Part shown: positions 1-10,045 of the stretch, in pieces | Layout: each line of letters starts with the position of its first letter | Position numbering within the stretch: the first letter of the stretch is position 1 | Source of the DNA: Anthoceros angustus | Lineage: Eukaryota; Streptophyta; Anthocerotopsida; Anthocerotales; Anthocerotaceae | Reading direction: 5' to 3' | NCBI GenBank assembly: GCA_010909165.1 | Contig: VJWM01000117.1 | Location: 434,001-498,000, forward strand | DNA: 64,000 nucleotides | The notes under the pieces: model-generated | What the model was told of the DNA's origin: nothing | The model's database searches: none | Seen by the model: only the letters and a program-made list of their open reading frames with translations | Made by a program: the position numbers and the translations under genes

Positions 1-452
1 TGATTGTTCGCAGCAGGAGGCGAACGAGCTTTCTCAGCAAACCGATCGATCCAAGCGTTTGAGGTCGCCTTCCTTTGCCCGAATTTTCGGGACACCACCT
101 AACTCACCTTCGCTCCAACACCAGTTGTAAGCGCGCCGTCTACGCACATATACTCTCTACCGCTGTGACTTCGATCTTGACCGGCGGAGCCGGTGACTGC
201 TCACTGGCGGTAGCCTGGCTGTCGTCACATCTCCTTCTCCTTCAAGTTCTTCGTTTCCTTCATTTTCTTTGGAAGTGGATCTGGATTGCCGTGCCAAGCT
301 TTAAGCGAAGACCACACCACCGTGTCCTGCTTTGCCACTTACGCACAGTGGCCGCCAAGATTTCCCAAATTTGATGCAGCAGTTCTCGAATGCGCACTTT
401 CCAGTTCAGCAGTCTGCCCAAGTAGCGGAAGAGATGAGACAGGCAGGATGAG
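1..452 (+). other. 5' flank and probable 5' UTR of the first PPR gene
   Basis: No conserved coding signal is visible here. Open stretches on both strands are short, begin with non-ATG codons or are low complexity. The segment probably holds promoter and 5' UTR of the PPR gene starting at 453. I could not identify a convincing TATA box. Confidence 0.4.
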
Positions 453-2876
453 ATGGCGATGCTGCTGGAGCTGCCCACGTTGTTGCTACCGCGGCAGCAG
501 CTGTCCAGGGAGCAGCCTCGCCTCTCCGTGGCAAGCCCTGCTGCTCCTGTTGCTGGTGCAGGAGGGACCGTCACTTTGCAGGAGCTCTGGGCTAAGCCCG
601 TTCAGAGGCGGGAGGAGAATGGCCTGGACAAGGGTTCAAGCTATCCCGACTTCAGGCACAGAGCGCCCGATGCCCAACACGGCAGGTGCCCTGCTTCTGC
701 CTCTGCTGCTGCTGCCTGGGACGCAGCTTCGCTCAAAGCCTGGGTGACCAGGTGCTGTGACGAGGGGCAATTGAGTCAGGTTTTGGACCTTCTACAGCAG
801 CAGCAGGAGCAGGAGCAGGAGCAGGAGCTTTCAGTATGTCATCTCTCGCAATCCCTTCTCTATCTTGTCTTGAAGAAATGCATGGCTCACAAGGATCTCA
901 TGTCCGCCAGGCGCCTCCATGCCCTTGTTGTCAAGTGTGGGTATGAGTCAGATGCCTTCCTGGCCAACCACATCATGGCCATGTATGCTTCTCTCGGCAA
1001 ATTGGAGGATGCAGTGCACGCCTTCGGCAAGGTCTCCATCCCCGATGTCTACATGTGGTCTACCATTATCCTAGCTCATGCTCGACATGGACAGCCCAGG
1101 CGTGCTGTCTCCCTGTATGAAAAGATGCGCCACTCAAGCTTGAAGCCAGACAAGCACATCTTCGTTGCAGTCCTTAAGGCGTGTGCCTCAGCAGAGGACC
1201 TGGTCTCGGGGAAACAGGTGCACGCTGAAATTCAGGCCAGTGATGCCAAGGCCGATGTTTTTGTCGGCACCAGCTTGGTGGACATGTATGCCAAATGTGG
1301 CAGCTTGGAGGATGCTCGTCAGGTGTTCGACTGCTTGCCCACAAGGAACGTGGCTACATGGAATGCCATGATCGCAGGATACGGTCGGCAGGGGCTGGGC
1401 CTACAAGCCCTCGCTCTGTATGACCGGATGCACCAGGAAGGCTTGACTCCAGCCGACTATGTAACATTTGTGTGCCTCGTCCAGGCATGCGCCAGTGTTG
1501 GAGCGCTGCAGCAGGGCAAGCACCTGCACCGTCAGATACGGCAAAGAGGTCTCCAAGATGATGCAGTCATGGCCAACTGCCTGGTTACCATGTATGTGAG
1601 ATGCGGGAGCTTAGAGGATGCGAGAACAGTGTTTGACAGTTTGCCCGCCAAAGATGTGGTTACATGGACTGCCATGATCACAGGCTATACGGAGCAGGGG
1701 CTCGCCCGGCAAGCCCTGGCTTTGTATGCAAGTATGCAACAGGAGGGCACCACTCTGCCGGACCAGCTCACTTTCGTGTGCCTCCTTCAAGCATGTGCTA
1801 GTGCAGGAGCTCTGCACCAAGGGAAGCAGCTTCATGGCCGCATCCATCAAGCTGGCCTGGAAGCTAACGTGGTCATTGGCAGCTGCCTTGTGGACATGTA
1901 TTCCAAGTGTGGCAGCTTGGAGGACGCACGCAAAGTGTTTGACAGGTTGCCCTCCAGAAACCTGGTGACATGGACAGCGATGCTCAATGGCTATGCTGAA
2001 TATGGTGACGGTCGAATGGCCATCCTGTGTTTCCAGGATATGCTTGAGCAGGGTATGCAGCCCGATGGGACGATTTTTCTGTGTCTCTTTGTAGCATGCA
2101 GTCGTGCAGGCCTGGTGTATGAAGGCCAGCGCTATTTCAGGAGGATGATCGAGGACCATGGGATACTGCCCACAGATTCCCACTACAGTTGCATTGTGGA
2201 TCTTCTTGGCCGGTCAGGTCATTTGGATGAGGCAGAGTGTTTTTTGCATACCATGTCGTTTGAGACGGATGTCTCGGCCTGGAAAGCTTTGTTGAGTGCG
2301 TGCAAGAGCTATGGCGATGTCGAGCGTGGAAGGCGATGCTTTGACCGCCTCGTAGAGCTGGAACCCGACAATGCAAGTTCGTATGTGCTGTTGGGGAACA
2401 TCTATGCAAATGCAGGCAGGTGGGATGAGGTGGATAGGATTGAAAGCTTGCGGAAGTCAGCAGGTGCTTTGAAGAAGCCTGCAAAGGCCACCATTGAAGT
2501 AAGGGATGAGGTTCATGAGTTCACGGTAGGGGAAGAGAGGTCTGACATTTTGTCAAATCTGAGGAGTGTGAACGCGAGGTTGGCGGAGGAAGGAGGCCAT
2601 GTGCCACAAACTGAGTTGGTGCTCAAGGCAGTGTCTGAGCAGGAGAAGGAAGATGCCCTGTGTGGACATGCTGAGAAACTGGCTTTGGCGTATGGTTTGC
2701 TCAATACACCAGATGGCACAACTTTGCTCGTCACTAAAAATCTTCGCATGTGCAATGACTGCCACAGTAGCACCAAGGTCATGTCACGGCTTGAGCAGCG
2801 ACAGATTATAGTCAGAGATGCGCATCAAGTGCATAGGTTCCTCGATGGCTCTTGTTCATGTGGGGATCGGCATTGA
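453..2876 (+). CDS. PLS-class PPR protein with a KP-variant DYW-like deaminase domain ending in DRH
   Basis: Intact, intronless 807-codon frame starting at the first ATG (453). The N-terminus (about 1-60) is rich in Leu, Arg, Ser and Ala and fits an organelle transit peptide. From about residue 130 onward there are PLS-type PPR motifs (repeated 'MYAKCGSLEDAR.VFD' and 'W.AMI.GY' units), then E-type motifs. The usual PG box is replaced by KKPA at about 674-677. The zinc and catalytic motifs are present: HAE at 739-741, CNDCH at 767-771, CSCG at 801-804. The C-terminus is DRH rather than DYW. By family knowledge, DYW domains deaminate organelle RNA, and the KP class is linked to U-to-C editing in hornworts, lycophytes and ferns. 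The specific target and direction of editing are inference. The next gene downstream is a related PPR gene on the same strand. Confidence 0.93.
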   Translation: MAMLLELPTLLLPRQQLSREQPRLSVASPAAPVAGAGGTVTLQELWAKPVQRREENGLDKGSSYPDFRHRAPDAQHGRCPASASAAAAWDAASLKAWVTRCCDEGQLSQVLDLLQQQQEQEQEQELSVCHLSQSLLYLVLKKCMAHKDLMSARRLHALVVKCGYESDAFLANHIMAMYASLGKLEDAVHAFGKVSIPDVYMWSTIILAHARHGQPRRAVSLYEKMRHSSLKPDKHIFVAVLKACASAEDLVSGKQVHAEIQASDAKADVFVGTSLVDMYAKCGSLEDARQVFDCLPTRNVATWNAMIAGYGRQGLGLQALALYDRMHQEGLTPADYVTFVCLVQACASVGALQQGKHLHRQIRQRGLQDDAVMANCLVTMYVRCGSLEDARTVFDSLPAKDVVTWTAMITGYTEQGLARQALALYASMQQEGTTLPDQLTFVCLLQACASAGALHQGKQLHGRIHQAGLEANVVIGSCLVDMYSKCGSLEDARKVFDRLPSRNLVTWTAMLNGYAEYGDGRMAILCFQDMLEQGMQPDGTIFLCLFVACSRAGLVYEGQRYFRRMIEDHGILPTDSHYSCIVDLLGRSGHLDEAECFLHTMSFETDVSAWKALLSACKSYGDVERGRRCFDRLVELEPDNASSYVLLGNIYANAGRWDEVDRIESLRKSAGALKKPAKATIEVRDEVHEFTVGEERSDILSNLRSVNARLAEEGGHVPQTELVLKAVSEQEKEDALCGHAEKLALAYGLLNTPDGTTLLVTKNLRMCNDCHSSTKVMSRLEQRQIIVRDAHQVHRFLDGSCSCGDRH

Positions 2877-3639
2877 CAAATTTCTGGTAATATATGTGCC
2901 TTGAAGGCGGCCAGGCTCACCGTTGTCGAAAGGCAACCTGCCATTCCTGCAACTCAGCATGCCGAACATCATTGATTCTTTGTATGCGTGGGAATTGCTA
3001 TAGCTTCAATGACAGAAGTAAGAAAACTTCCAAACCCCCGGGCCCCGAGTTTGGTGACTTCCAAGAAAAAGCTTGGAATACCATCCATGTCTACAGGATG
3101 GCAAGACCTTCATTGATTGGCGTAGTAGGAAGGCCCAAATTCCTATAGAGGCATTACTTCCAGAGAACTGGCTTCTGATCCCATCTGTGAGGATGGCAAG
3201 AGCTTCAGTGAGCTTCAGTGGCTGATGTAAGAATTCCACAAACTCCCGACATTTGAAAAACTGGGCACTGTCTCCATTGGGCAGTCTCCCTTGAACTATC
3301 TAGTTGAGGAAGAGGCAAGGATTGTAGACATAAGTACTTGCGAAGCACTTCCTGATGAGCTGCGGGCCACCATTTACAGCCAGAATCTTGCATAGACAGA
3401 CAGCAGGACCCCGGCACTGAGCATTCAAGATTTCCTGGGTTCCATACAACCCGAATGCACCTCATGAGCGTAAGTACTTGCGCTTGAGCCAGCTCCAGGC
3501 AGAGCCATTTGCACATGTCTCGTTGTGTAAGCAGATTTGTAGCTCCCTGAGTACACTGGGCGTGTATGATATGATGAGCAGCTAGGTGTGTCATCAGCTC
3601 TGGCACGTCTTCCTGGCCTTCCATAGGTTGAACAGTGTC
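2877..3639. other. Intergenic spacer between the two tandem PPR genes
   Basis: About 760 bp with no recognisable gene. An open frame runs into the downstream gene from 3586 but begins with GTG. A long minus-strand open frame at 3205-4176 is antisense to the downstream gene's N-terminus and has no family resemblance. A short local duplication ('gagcttcagtg') occurs near 3210. Confidence 0.5.
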
Positions 3640-6177
3640 ATGGCTGCCTGGAGCGTTACACAGTACTCTCGCACTGGCCAGCACGATGTGTTGGGGGCAC
3701 ATTTCTGCTGCATCCAACACGTAGGTATTCGAGAAACGCCTCCTGAGCATCTGGCTTCCAGGAGTGTAGCTTGGGCAGAGAACGGCGCCAGATGCACCAG
3801 CCTTGCAAACAAAACATCCCGGCACAAGGAGCCTGACGACGTCCTCTGGTTGGATTTGTGCAATCCAGCAAGGGTGGATGATTCGGGCTCTCGCAAGCTT
3901 GCAGGATACGAAAGAGGCGTGACAGCGGAGACCGTGACTAGACTGTGTCAGCAGGGGCAGCGCATGCAGGCCGTTGAGGCTCTCGGTGTTCTGGTGGACA
4001 AAGACTGTCCGATCTCCCATACTCGATTCTACAGTGTCCTGAAAGAATGTGTGGTGAAAGGGGATCTGGTTGTGGGTCGCCGTGTCCATGCCCTCACCGT
4101 GAAGAAGGGGTACGAGTCCAACACCCTCTTGAGCAACCACATCCTGCGGATGTATGCTTCTCATGGCAGGTTGCAAGAAGCGATGGATGTGTTCACAGTG
4201 GTTGCCGAGCCAGATGCTTTCATGTGGTCATCCATGATCTCGGCGTTGGTTAAGCGTGGCAGAACTAAGGAGGCCATACAACTCTACCATCGGATGCGCA
4301 GGTCAGGTGTGAAGCCAGATGGACATGTTTTTGTGGCAGGCCTGCAGGCTTGTGCAAAAGGAGCAGATTTGAAAACTGGTCAGTTGGTGCATGCTGATGC
4401 GGTGGCCAGTGGGGTCGAGTCGGATTTGTTTGTTGGTAATTGCTTGGTGGACATGTATGCAAAGTGTGGCAGCTTGGACGATGCTGAAAGAGTGTTTAGG
4501 GGACTGAGGCAAAAAGATGTCGTGACATGGAATGCTATGATAACAGCGTATTCCAAGCAGGGCATGGGCCAGGAAGCCCTCCATCTTTACGGTGTGATGC
4601 AAAAAGAGGGCATGGCAGCACCTGATTGTGTGACGTTTGCGGGCCTTCTGCACGCATGTGCAAGTGTGGGTGCCTCGGCTTTGGAGAAGGGGAAGCAGCT
4701 TCATGCACGGATTGGAGAACGAGGACTTCGTGTTGATGTGGTTGTAGGCTGCAGCCTGGTGAACATGTACGCCAAGTGTGGCAGCCTGCAGGATGCTCAG
4801 CACGTGTTTGATGGACTTGGTGAAAAAGATGTTATCACCTGGAATGCCATGATAGCAGGATATTCTCAGCAGGGCATGGGTCAGGAAGCCCTTCACCTGT
4901 ACAGTGCCATGCAAGAAGGAGGCCTCGCTGCACCGGATTCCGTGACATTTGTGTGCCTCTTGCAGGCATGTGCTAGTGTGGGTACACCGGCTTTGGAAAC
5001 GGGGAAGCAGCTTCATGCTCACATTAGAGCCAGAGGTCTTCAGTTTGATGTGGTTGTAGGTTGCAGCCTGGTGAACATGTATGTCAAGTGCGGTAGCCTA
5101 CACGATGCTCAGAGCGTGTTCGTCAGGCTTCCTCAGAAGGATGTGGTAACCTGGACAGCTCTTATAGCTGGGTATTCCCAGCTGGGCATGGGTCAGGAAG
5201 CCCTTAGTCTCTACGGAGCAATGCACCAAGAAGGCATGACTCCACATGTGTCTGTTGTCACATTTGTTTGCCTCCTGCAAGCATGTGCAGGTGTGGCAGC
5301 CTTGCATTTAGGACGACAGCTTCACGCCCAGATTGAGGAACAAGGGCTTCAAGCTGATGTGACTGTACTGAATAGTCTGATAAACATGTACGCAAAGTCC
5401 GGGAGCATGCTAGATGCACAGCAGGTGTTTGATGCATTGCCAGAACCAGACATCGTAGCTTGGAATGCTCTCATTGCAGGATACACCCGGCAAGGGGACA
5501 GTGCAGTGGTCTTTGACTTGTTTCACAGAATGACAGAGGATGGCATACAGCCGGACGACATCACATTCCTCAATGTTCTAACAGTGTGCAGCCATGGGGG
5601 TCTAGTGCAAGCAGGGCGAGAGTGCTTTGAGGCTATGAGCAGTCACTACGGCATCACTCCCACTCCCGAACACTTCTCATGCATGGCAGACCTTCTGGGT
5701 CGTGCAGGCCAACTAGAGGAGGCACTAGCGTTGGTGATCACAATGCCCATAAAGCCATATGATGCAGTCTGGCACGCCCTGTTGGGTGCTTGCCGAAAGT
5801 GGAACAACGTGGAGGTGGGACGCCAGGCTTTCCATGAAGCACTGAAGCTAGACGAAAAAGATGCTGCAGCATATGTCTTGATGTCCAACATATATACAGG
5901 TGCCCAGATGCATGAAGAGGCACAAGAGGTGCAAGGAAAGAGAAAGGAAATCGGTGCAAGGAAGCAGCCAGGCCAGAGCTGGTGGACAGACATGCAGGGG
6001 CTGGTGCATACCTTTGTGGCTGGCGGTGCAAGCCACCCCGAAACTGACGTTATACATGCAATGCTGAAGCAGCTTCTTCCTGCACTGGACAAAGCAGGGT
6101 ATGTCACTGACCTCACCACTTCTTCGATGAAAAATCATTCAAACCCTGCAGTCACAAATTTGCAAAATGAACTGTAA
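3640..6177 (+). CDS. PLS-class PPR protein, E-type, ending just after the PG box (no deaminase core)
   Basis: Intact, intronless frame of 845 codons from the ATG at 3640. The frame stays open upstream to a GTG at 3586, but no ATG lies further 5'. After a ~110-residue leader come tandem PLS PPR motifs with many 'NMYAKCGSL.DAQ.VFD' and 'W.ALIAGY' units. The C-terminus holds E motifs, a PG box of canonical type (KQPGQSWW) and the segment 'VHTFVAGGASHPETDV', then stops before the HxE and CxxC motifs of a DYW domain. Such E-type proteins normally bind a specific organelle transcript and recruit a separate DYW protein; that role is inferred. The N-terminal repeats resemble those of the preceding gene (both have an 'ALxVKxGYES' segment), so the two look like tandem paralogues with different C-terminal classes. 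Confidence 0.92.
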   Translation: MAAWSVTQYSRTGQHDVLGAHFCCIQHVGIRETPPEHLASRSVAWAENGARCTSLANKTSRHKEPDDVLWLDLCNPARVDDSGSRKLAGYERGVTAETVTRLCQQGQRMQAVEALGVLVDKDCPISHTRFYSVLKECVVKGDLVVGRRVHALTVKKGYESNTLLSNHILRMYASHGRLQEAMDVFTVVAEPDAFMWSSMISALVKRGRTKEAIQLYHRMRRSGVKPDGHVFVAGLQACAKGADLKTGQLVHADAVASGVESDLFVGNCLVDMYAKCGSLDDAERVFRGLRQKDVVTWNAMITAYSKQGMGQEALHLYGVMQKEGMAAPDCVTFAGLLHACASVGASALEKGKQLHARIGERGLRVDVVVGCSLVNMYAKCGSLQDAQHVFDGLGEKDVITWNAMIAGYSQQGMGQEALHLYSAMQEGGLAAPDSVTFVCLLQACASVGTPALETGKQLHAHIRARGLQFDVVVGCSLVNMYVKCGSLHDAQSVFVRLPQKDVVTWTALIAGYSQLGMGQEALSLYGAMHQEGMTPHVSVVTFVCLLQACAGVAALHLGRQLHAQIEEQGLQADVTVLNSLINMYAKSGSMLDAQQVFDALPEPDIVAWNALIAGYTRQGDSAVVFDLFHRMTEDGIQPDDITFLNVLTVCSHGGLVQAGRECFEAMSSHYGITPTPEHFSCMADLLGRAGQLEEALALVITMPIKPYDAVWHALLGACRKWNNVEVGRQAFHEALKLDEKDAAAYVLMSNIYTGAQMHEEAQEVQGKRKEIGARKQPGQSWWTDMQGLVHTFVAGGASHPETDVIHAMLKQLLPALDKAGYVTDLTTSSMKNHSNPAVTNLQNEL

Positions 6178-6438
6178 ATTAAATCACTGGTCCCTCGCCA
6201 CAGACAATAGGCTTGAGTCTGGTGAGGGAGGGCTGTCTCTGCCTAATAGCCTGGAAAGCACCAAGCACATGGATAATCGAAAGATATGAATGCACGGCCA
6301 TGGTAGTTGGCAGCAAGAGGAGAGCAAATCGGGTCTAGCGTGACAAGAGCCCTCCACATGCTTGCCTCATCACACTGCCTTGGTGCTCATGTATTAGGAG
6401 CCCTTCTCGGCCACCAGCCCCAAACAACATCGGAGACG
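6178..6438. other. Intergenic and 5' UTR
   Basis: Short spacer between the PPR gene and the aldo/keto reductase. The reductase frame is open upstream to 6307, but only through a TTG codon, so the ATG at 6439 is preferred. Confidence 0.4.
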
Positions 6439-8430
6439 ATGGCTTCCTGCTCCTGCGGGTCGTCAATGCCTCTATCCTGGCTGCATTCCTCCACCTCGGG
6501 CACGATGATGTGGAAGGTGAAGGTTCCTCCAGCACGCTCAATCGGAGTGAGGAGGTGGGCAGCTAGGAGCCAGGTGCAGCAAGCGTCTGAGCCCCTTCCA
6601 GCCAATGCTCCTGTCGACCCCAGGCGGATTGCGGTGAGCAGCGGGGAGGACAAGTTGGAGATATGCCGGGTGATCAACGGACTGTGGCAGACAAGCGGGG
6701 GCTGGGGCAAAATCGATCCTCCAAGGGCTGTAGACGCCATGCTCCAGCACGTGGATGCGGGTTTCACCACTTTCGACATGGCAGATCACTGTATGTCAGC
6801 TGGTGCATGGCTCGTTCTTGGAATTCATCGTTGTAGATGCCGTGCCTGATCATCGGGGCCGTATTCTTCTGAGAGAGCAGATGGCCCGGCTGAGGATCTG
6901 TATGGAGTCCTCATCAACAGAGTTCGAAGGGAGCGAGGAGAGGAAGTGGCAGCAAGTGTCCAGGGGTATACACTCCTTTCCTGAATCGTCCCCTCTTGTT
7001 GCTTCCAAGTTCCTCAATGGATGTATGCCTTTTCTCACCTGCGGTTCTTCAACTCTTCGTCCATGCTTCTGGTTTCACAGGCTCACTAAGTGGGTGCCTC
7101 CTCCAGGGAGGATGACCAGGAACTTCGTGGAGGCCAATATCGATCGGTCTCGTAAACGCATGGACGTGCAGTGCCTGGATATGTTGCAATTTCACTGGTA
7201 CTTGTTTTCAACATACCTTGTGCTGACTCTCATAGGTCTACAGAGGAAGCATAAGGTGGGATGCTCAAATCATGGCATGTTTCTTTCATTGCAGGTGGGA
7301 CTACGCAAATCCAGGATACCTGGATGCATTAAAACATCTGACCGATCTTAAAGAGGAAGGTGACTTTTTCTTCTCGTCCACGTCCACTATAGGCTTGCGC
7401 AGAGTAGATAGGCTTCTCTCACAAAGCAGTGACTATACTGACATTGTCTTTGCAGGCAAAATCAAAACTGTGGCTTTGACAAACTTCGACACCAAAAGAC
7501 TGCAGATTATTCTGGAGACTGGCATTCCCATCGTTAGCAATCAGGTCAGGATGTAGAGTCCAGTCCACTGTTGCTGGTTTTCGGACGATCACTTGAGTAC
7601 TGTTATTAGGAGAATGACTGTGACTGAGTGTGCCTTGCTGTTCGCTTGATCCCTCAGGTACAACACTCACTTGTAGATATGAGGCCGCAGAAGGCGATGG
7701 CAGAACTCTGCAATGTCACTGGTGTCAAGCTTATCACGTACGTAAGTGCAAATGAGAGTCAAGTACACACACCAGGTGGTCATTCCGTTTTAAACATTCA
7801 CACCTCCTAATGCACGCAGATATGGCACTGTAATGGGTGGTCTTCTCTCTGAGAAGTTCCTGGATGCCAACATTTCTATCCCGTTTGCCGGACCTGCTCT
7901 TGACACTCCCTCCTTGAACAAGTACAAGAGAGTGAGTTGTCCTCCTAACCAGGTACATCACTTCCATGTCTCTCATGAGGTTGCACTAAGTTTATGTCTT
8001 TGCATCAGCAGATGGTGGATGCTTGGGGAGGTTGGAAGTTGTTCCAAGAGCTCCTGCACACTTGCAAAGCTATTGCTAGTAAGCATGGCGTTCCCATTGC
8101 TACTGTTGCTGTCCGGTACATTCTTGACCAGGTAACCTCTGTACCACAACAGCCTCTGGCTTTCAAGGGCTTTGTTGTCTCCATATTGTCGTATTCCTGG
8201 ACAGAAAAATGTGAAAAGAAAAGTCGTGTGTTGCTGTGCAGCCTGCTGTTGCGGGATCTATGGTGGGTGTAAGGCTGGGGCTTTCGGAGCACCTCAAGGA
8301 TTCTCAGGCAATTTTTGGCCTGCAGTTGGATGATGAGGACCGTCAGAGGATAGCAGCCGTCACAGCTAAAGGCAAGGATCTTTTGACAGTCATTGGTGAC
8401 TGCGGCGATGAATACAGAGGGAGCAGGTAA
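6439..8430 (+). CDS. Plastid-type aldo/keto reductase, nine exons
   Basis: Exons 6439-6790, 6881-6965, 7081-7197, 7295-7359, 7456-7544, 7658-7737, 7820-7931, 8012-8131 and 8242-8430. All introns are GT-AG and 80-115 bp, and the joined frame is 402 codons with no breaks. The first ~50 residues look like a chloroplast transit peptide (Ser, Met and Arg rich, 'MASCSCGSSMPLSW'). The aldo/keto reductase tetrad can be seen: Asp in FDMAD, Tyr in DHYG, Lys in LTKW and His in LQFHW. The 'KTVALTNFD', 'VSNQVQHS' and 'GTVMGGLLSEKF' stretches match plant NAD(P)-linked oxidoreductases of this family. The physiological substrate is unknown. The gene follows the PPR pair on the same strand but has its own exon structure and no evident functional link to it. 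Confidence 0.93.
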
Positions 8431-8584
8431 ATTGTGAACCATCAGTCAGCGGATCATCCTAACTGCAGGCTGATTGTACAGAGGCCGCGGACACATATTA
8501 CGATAGCGTAACCTCGTGTGAGAACCATGCAAGTGGGCCTAGGTTTTGGCAGCCAGTAGAATGTCCAGCCTCCTCCACCTCTGA

Positions 8585-8725
8585 TTTCAGACCTGCTGGC
8601 GTCCCAAACTGCAATGGCTCTTGATGATCCTTGTGGTCTTCAACCTTGCATTCACATGCCGGCATCAGCCATGTTTCACCTCACCACAAAGGCCGCAGCC
8701 TGTCTGGTTCCCAATCAACAACACC
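8585..8725 (-). pseudogene. Fragment of a PPR gene 3' region
   Basis: This stretch shares long words with the 3' part of the PPR gene at 19.1-21.4 kb: 'cacatgccggcatcagcca', 'aggccgcagc' and 'cagacctgc'. In that gene these words encode the end of the E region. The copy is about 140 bp, internally shortened relative to 19160-19450, and has no extended frame. It is best read as a relic of a third-type PPR gene in minus orientation. Confidence 0.6.
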
Positions 8726-8734
8726 AAAACGTTA

Positions 8735-8990
8735 TAGTATTATATATATATAGGTATATACACCAATACACCTTATATATATATAGCCTATATATATATA
8801 GGCTATATATACACCAATACTTTATAGTATTATATATAGGTATATATCATATTACTAGTATATTACGTATATTTACTTGAAATCTTGGTATTTTATACTT
8901 ATTTTATATATTTTACATTTATATTATGTATATTTTATAAATTATGTATGTCATGTAAATTATATATGCTATATAATTTTATCAAATTTA
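8735..8990. repeat. TA-rich microsatellite and very AT-rich block
   Basis: Runs of 'tatatatata' alternate with 'ggtatatacaccaatac' in an imperfect tandem and inverted arrangement (8740-8870), followed by AT-only sequence with TTTTATA words to about 8990. No coding content. Confidence 0.85.
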
Positions 8991-9972
8991 CAGGTACAAA
9001 CTTGCAATTTAGTGTAATTTAGGTGTAATAAAAAAGTACCCTCACAGACCCCTTACCGAGGGGTATCAATAATTATACCGTAATTTATAGTGGTAATATA
9101 AGATATAAAATAGGTAAATTACCATTAACCACTTCTACCTGTTCCGGCAAGGGTCATCCACACCCAAAGAACAAACCGAGGTAAGCGATCTTTGCATAGT
9201 TCAATCAACCCCTAAACGACAAATCGACCCATTTTGAATCGTTCAATCCATAGCTATGCAAGTGTGTTTTCGTAGAGAATTTTGGCCCACACCCCATGTT
9301 GACAGAGTGTTGCCCCGACTGAGAGGTTCCCAATGCTTTATTCCACAAAATCTCGTCCTTCCATCGCAATCAGGAGGTAGAAGAAGAAGAAGAAGATGCT
9401 CTCCAACCCGAGGAGAACCGTAGTGAGTTAGGCCATCACCCGAATTGGCCACGCGCACCATCTGGTTTCCCTTGTGTGCGTGGCCATTTTGGGGCTTCTA
9501 TGCCAATGCCATGGGCACCAGCGTGAGTGGGCGGTGAGCAAATAGCCGCGCTATAGAACGCCTGGTTTTTTGCAGCCCCTTGGTCACCATAGAAGTCCGA
9601 CATGGGGAGGAGGCCACCTATGGCAAATTGCACTAGTTACGTGTTGTGTCAATTACTCGTTGTAAGTGGCTGGCAACGTGTAGACCAGCACCCTAAACAA
9701 GTCCTTAAGTTCTGTCAAATGGATTGGTTCAGATGTATGCAAACTTTTCTTGAGTCGCTTCAACGTTGCTGGGAGTAATCTCTTTGATCCCATTCCGACG
9801 GGACAACAATTCAGCTTCTGGGATAGCTCATCATATCTCCCGGGGAATCCAGGGCTCGGTGGTCTTCCACTGTAGCCTTACTCAGTTCCTAACTAGCCAG
9901 ACTCGGATTCAGTCATAGCAAACTTTTGGGTTTCCCTGCGAAAATGACTTGTATTTTTGCCACACAACGAAA

Positions 9973-10045
9973 AAGCGTATGATATGCTTTGCCGAACATC
10001 ACCGACATAAGCGTATGATATGCTTTGCCGAACATCACCGACAAC
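9973..10045. repeat. 36-bp direct tandem duplication
   Basis: The word 'gcgtatgatatgctttgcc' begins at 9975 and again at 10011, and both copies continue through 'gaacatcaccgaca'. The period of 36 bp keeps an overlapping open frame in phase, which is why two identical peptide blocks appear there. Confidence 0.9.

Noticed and set aside
1611-2484. Minus-strand open frames under the first PPR gene
   Set aside because: Shadow frames of the intact plus-strand gene.
3205-4176. 323-codon open frame on minus
   Set aside because: Antisense to the start of the intact PPR gene at 3640; no recognisable domain and composition typical of a shadow frame.
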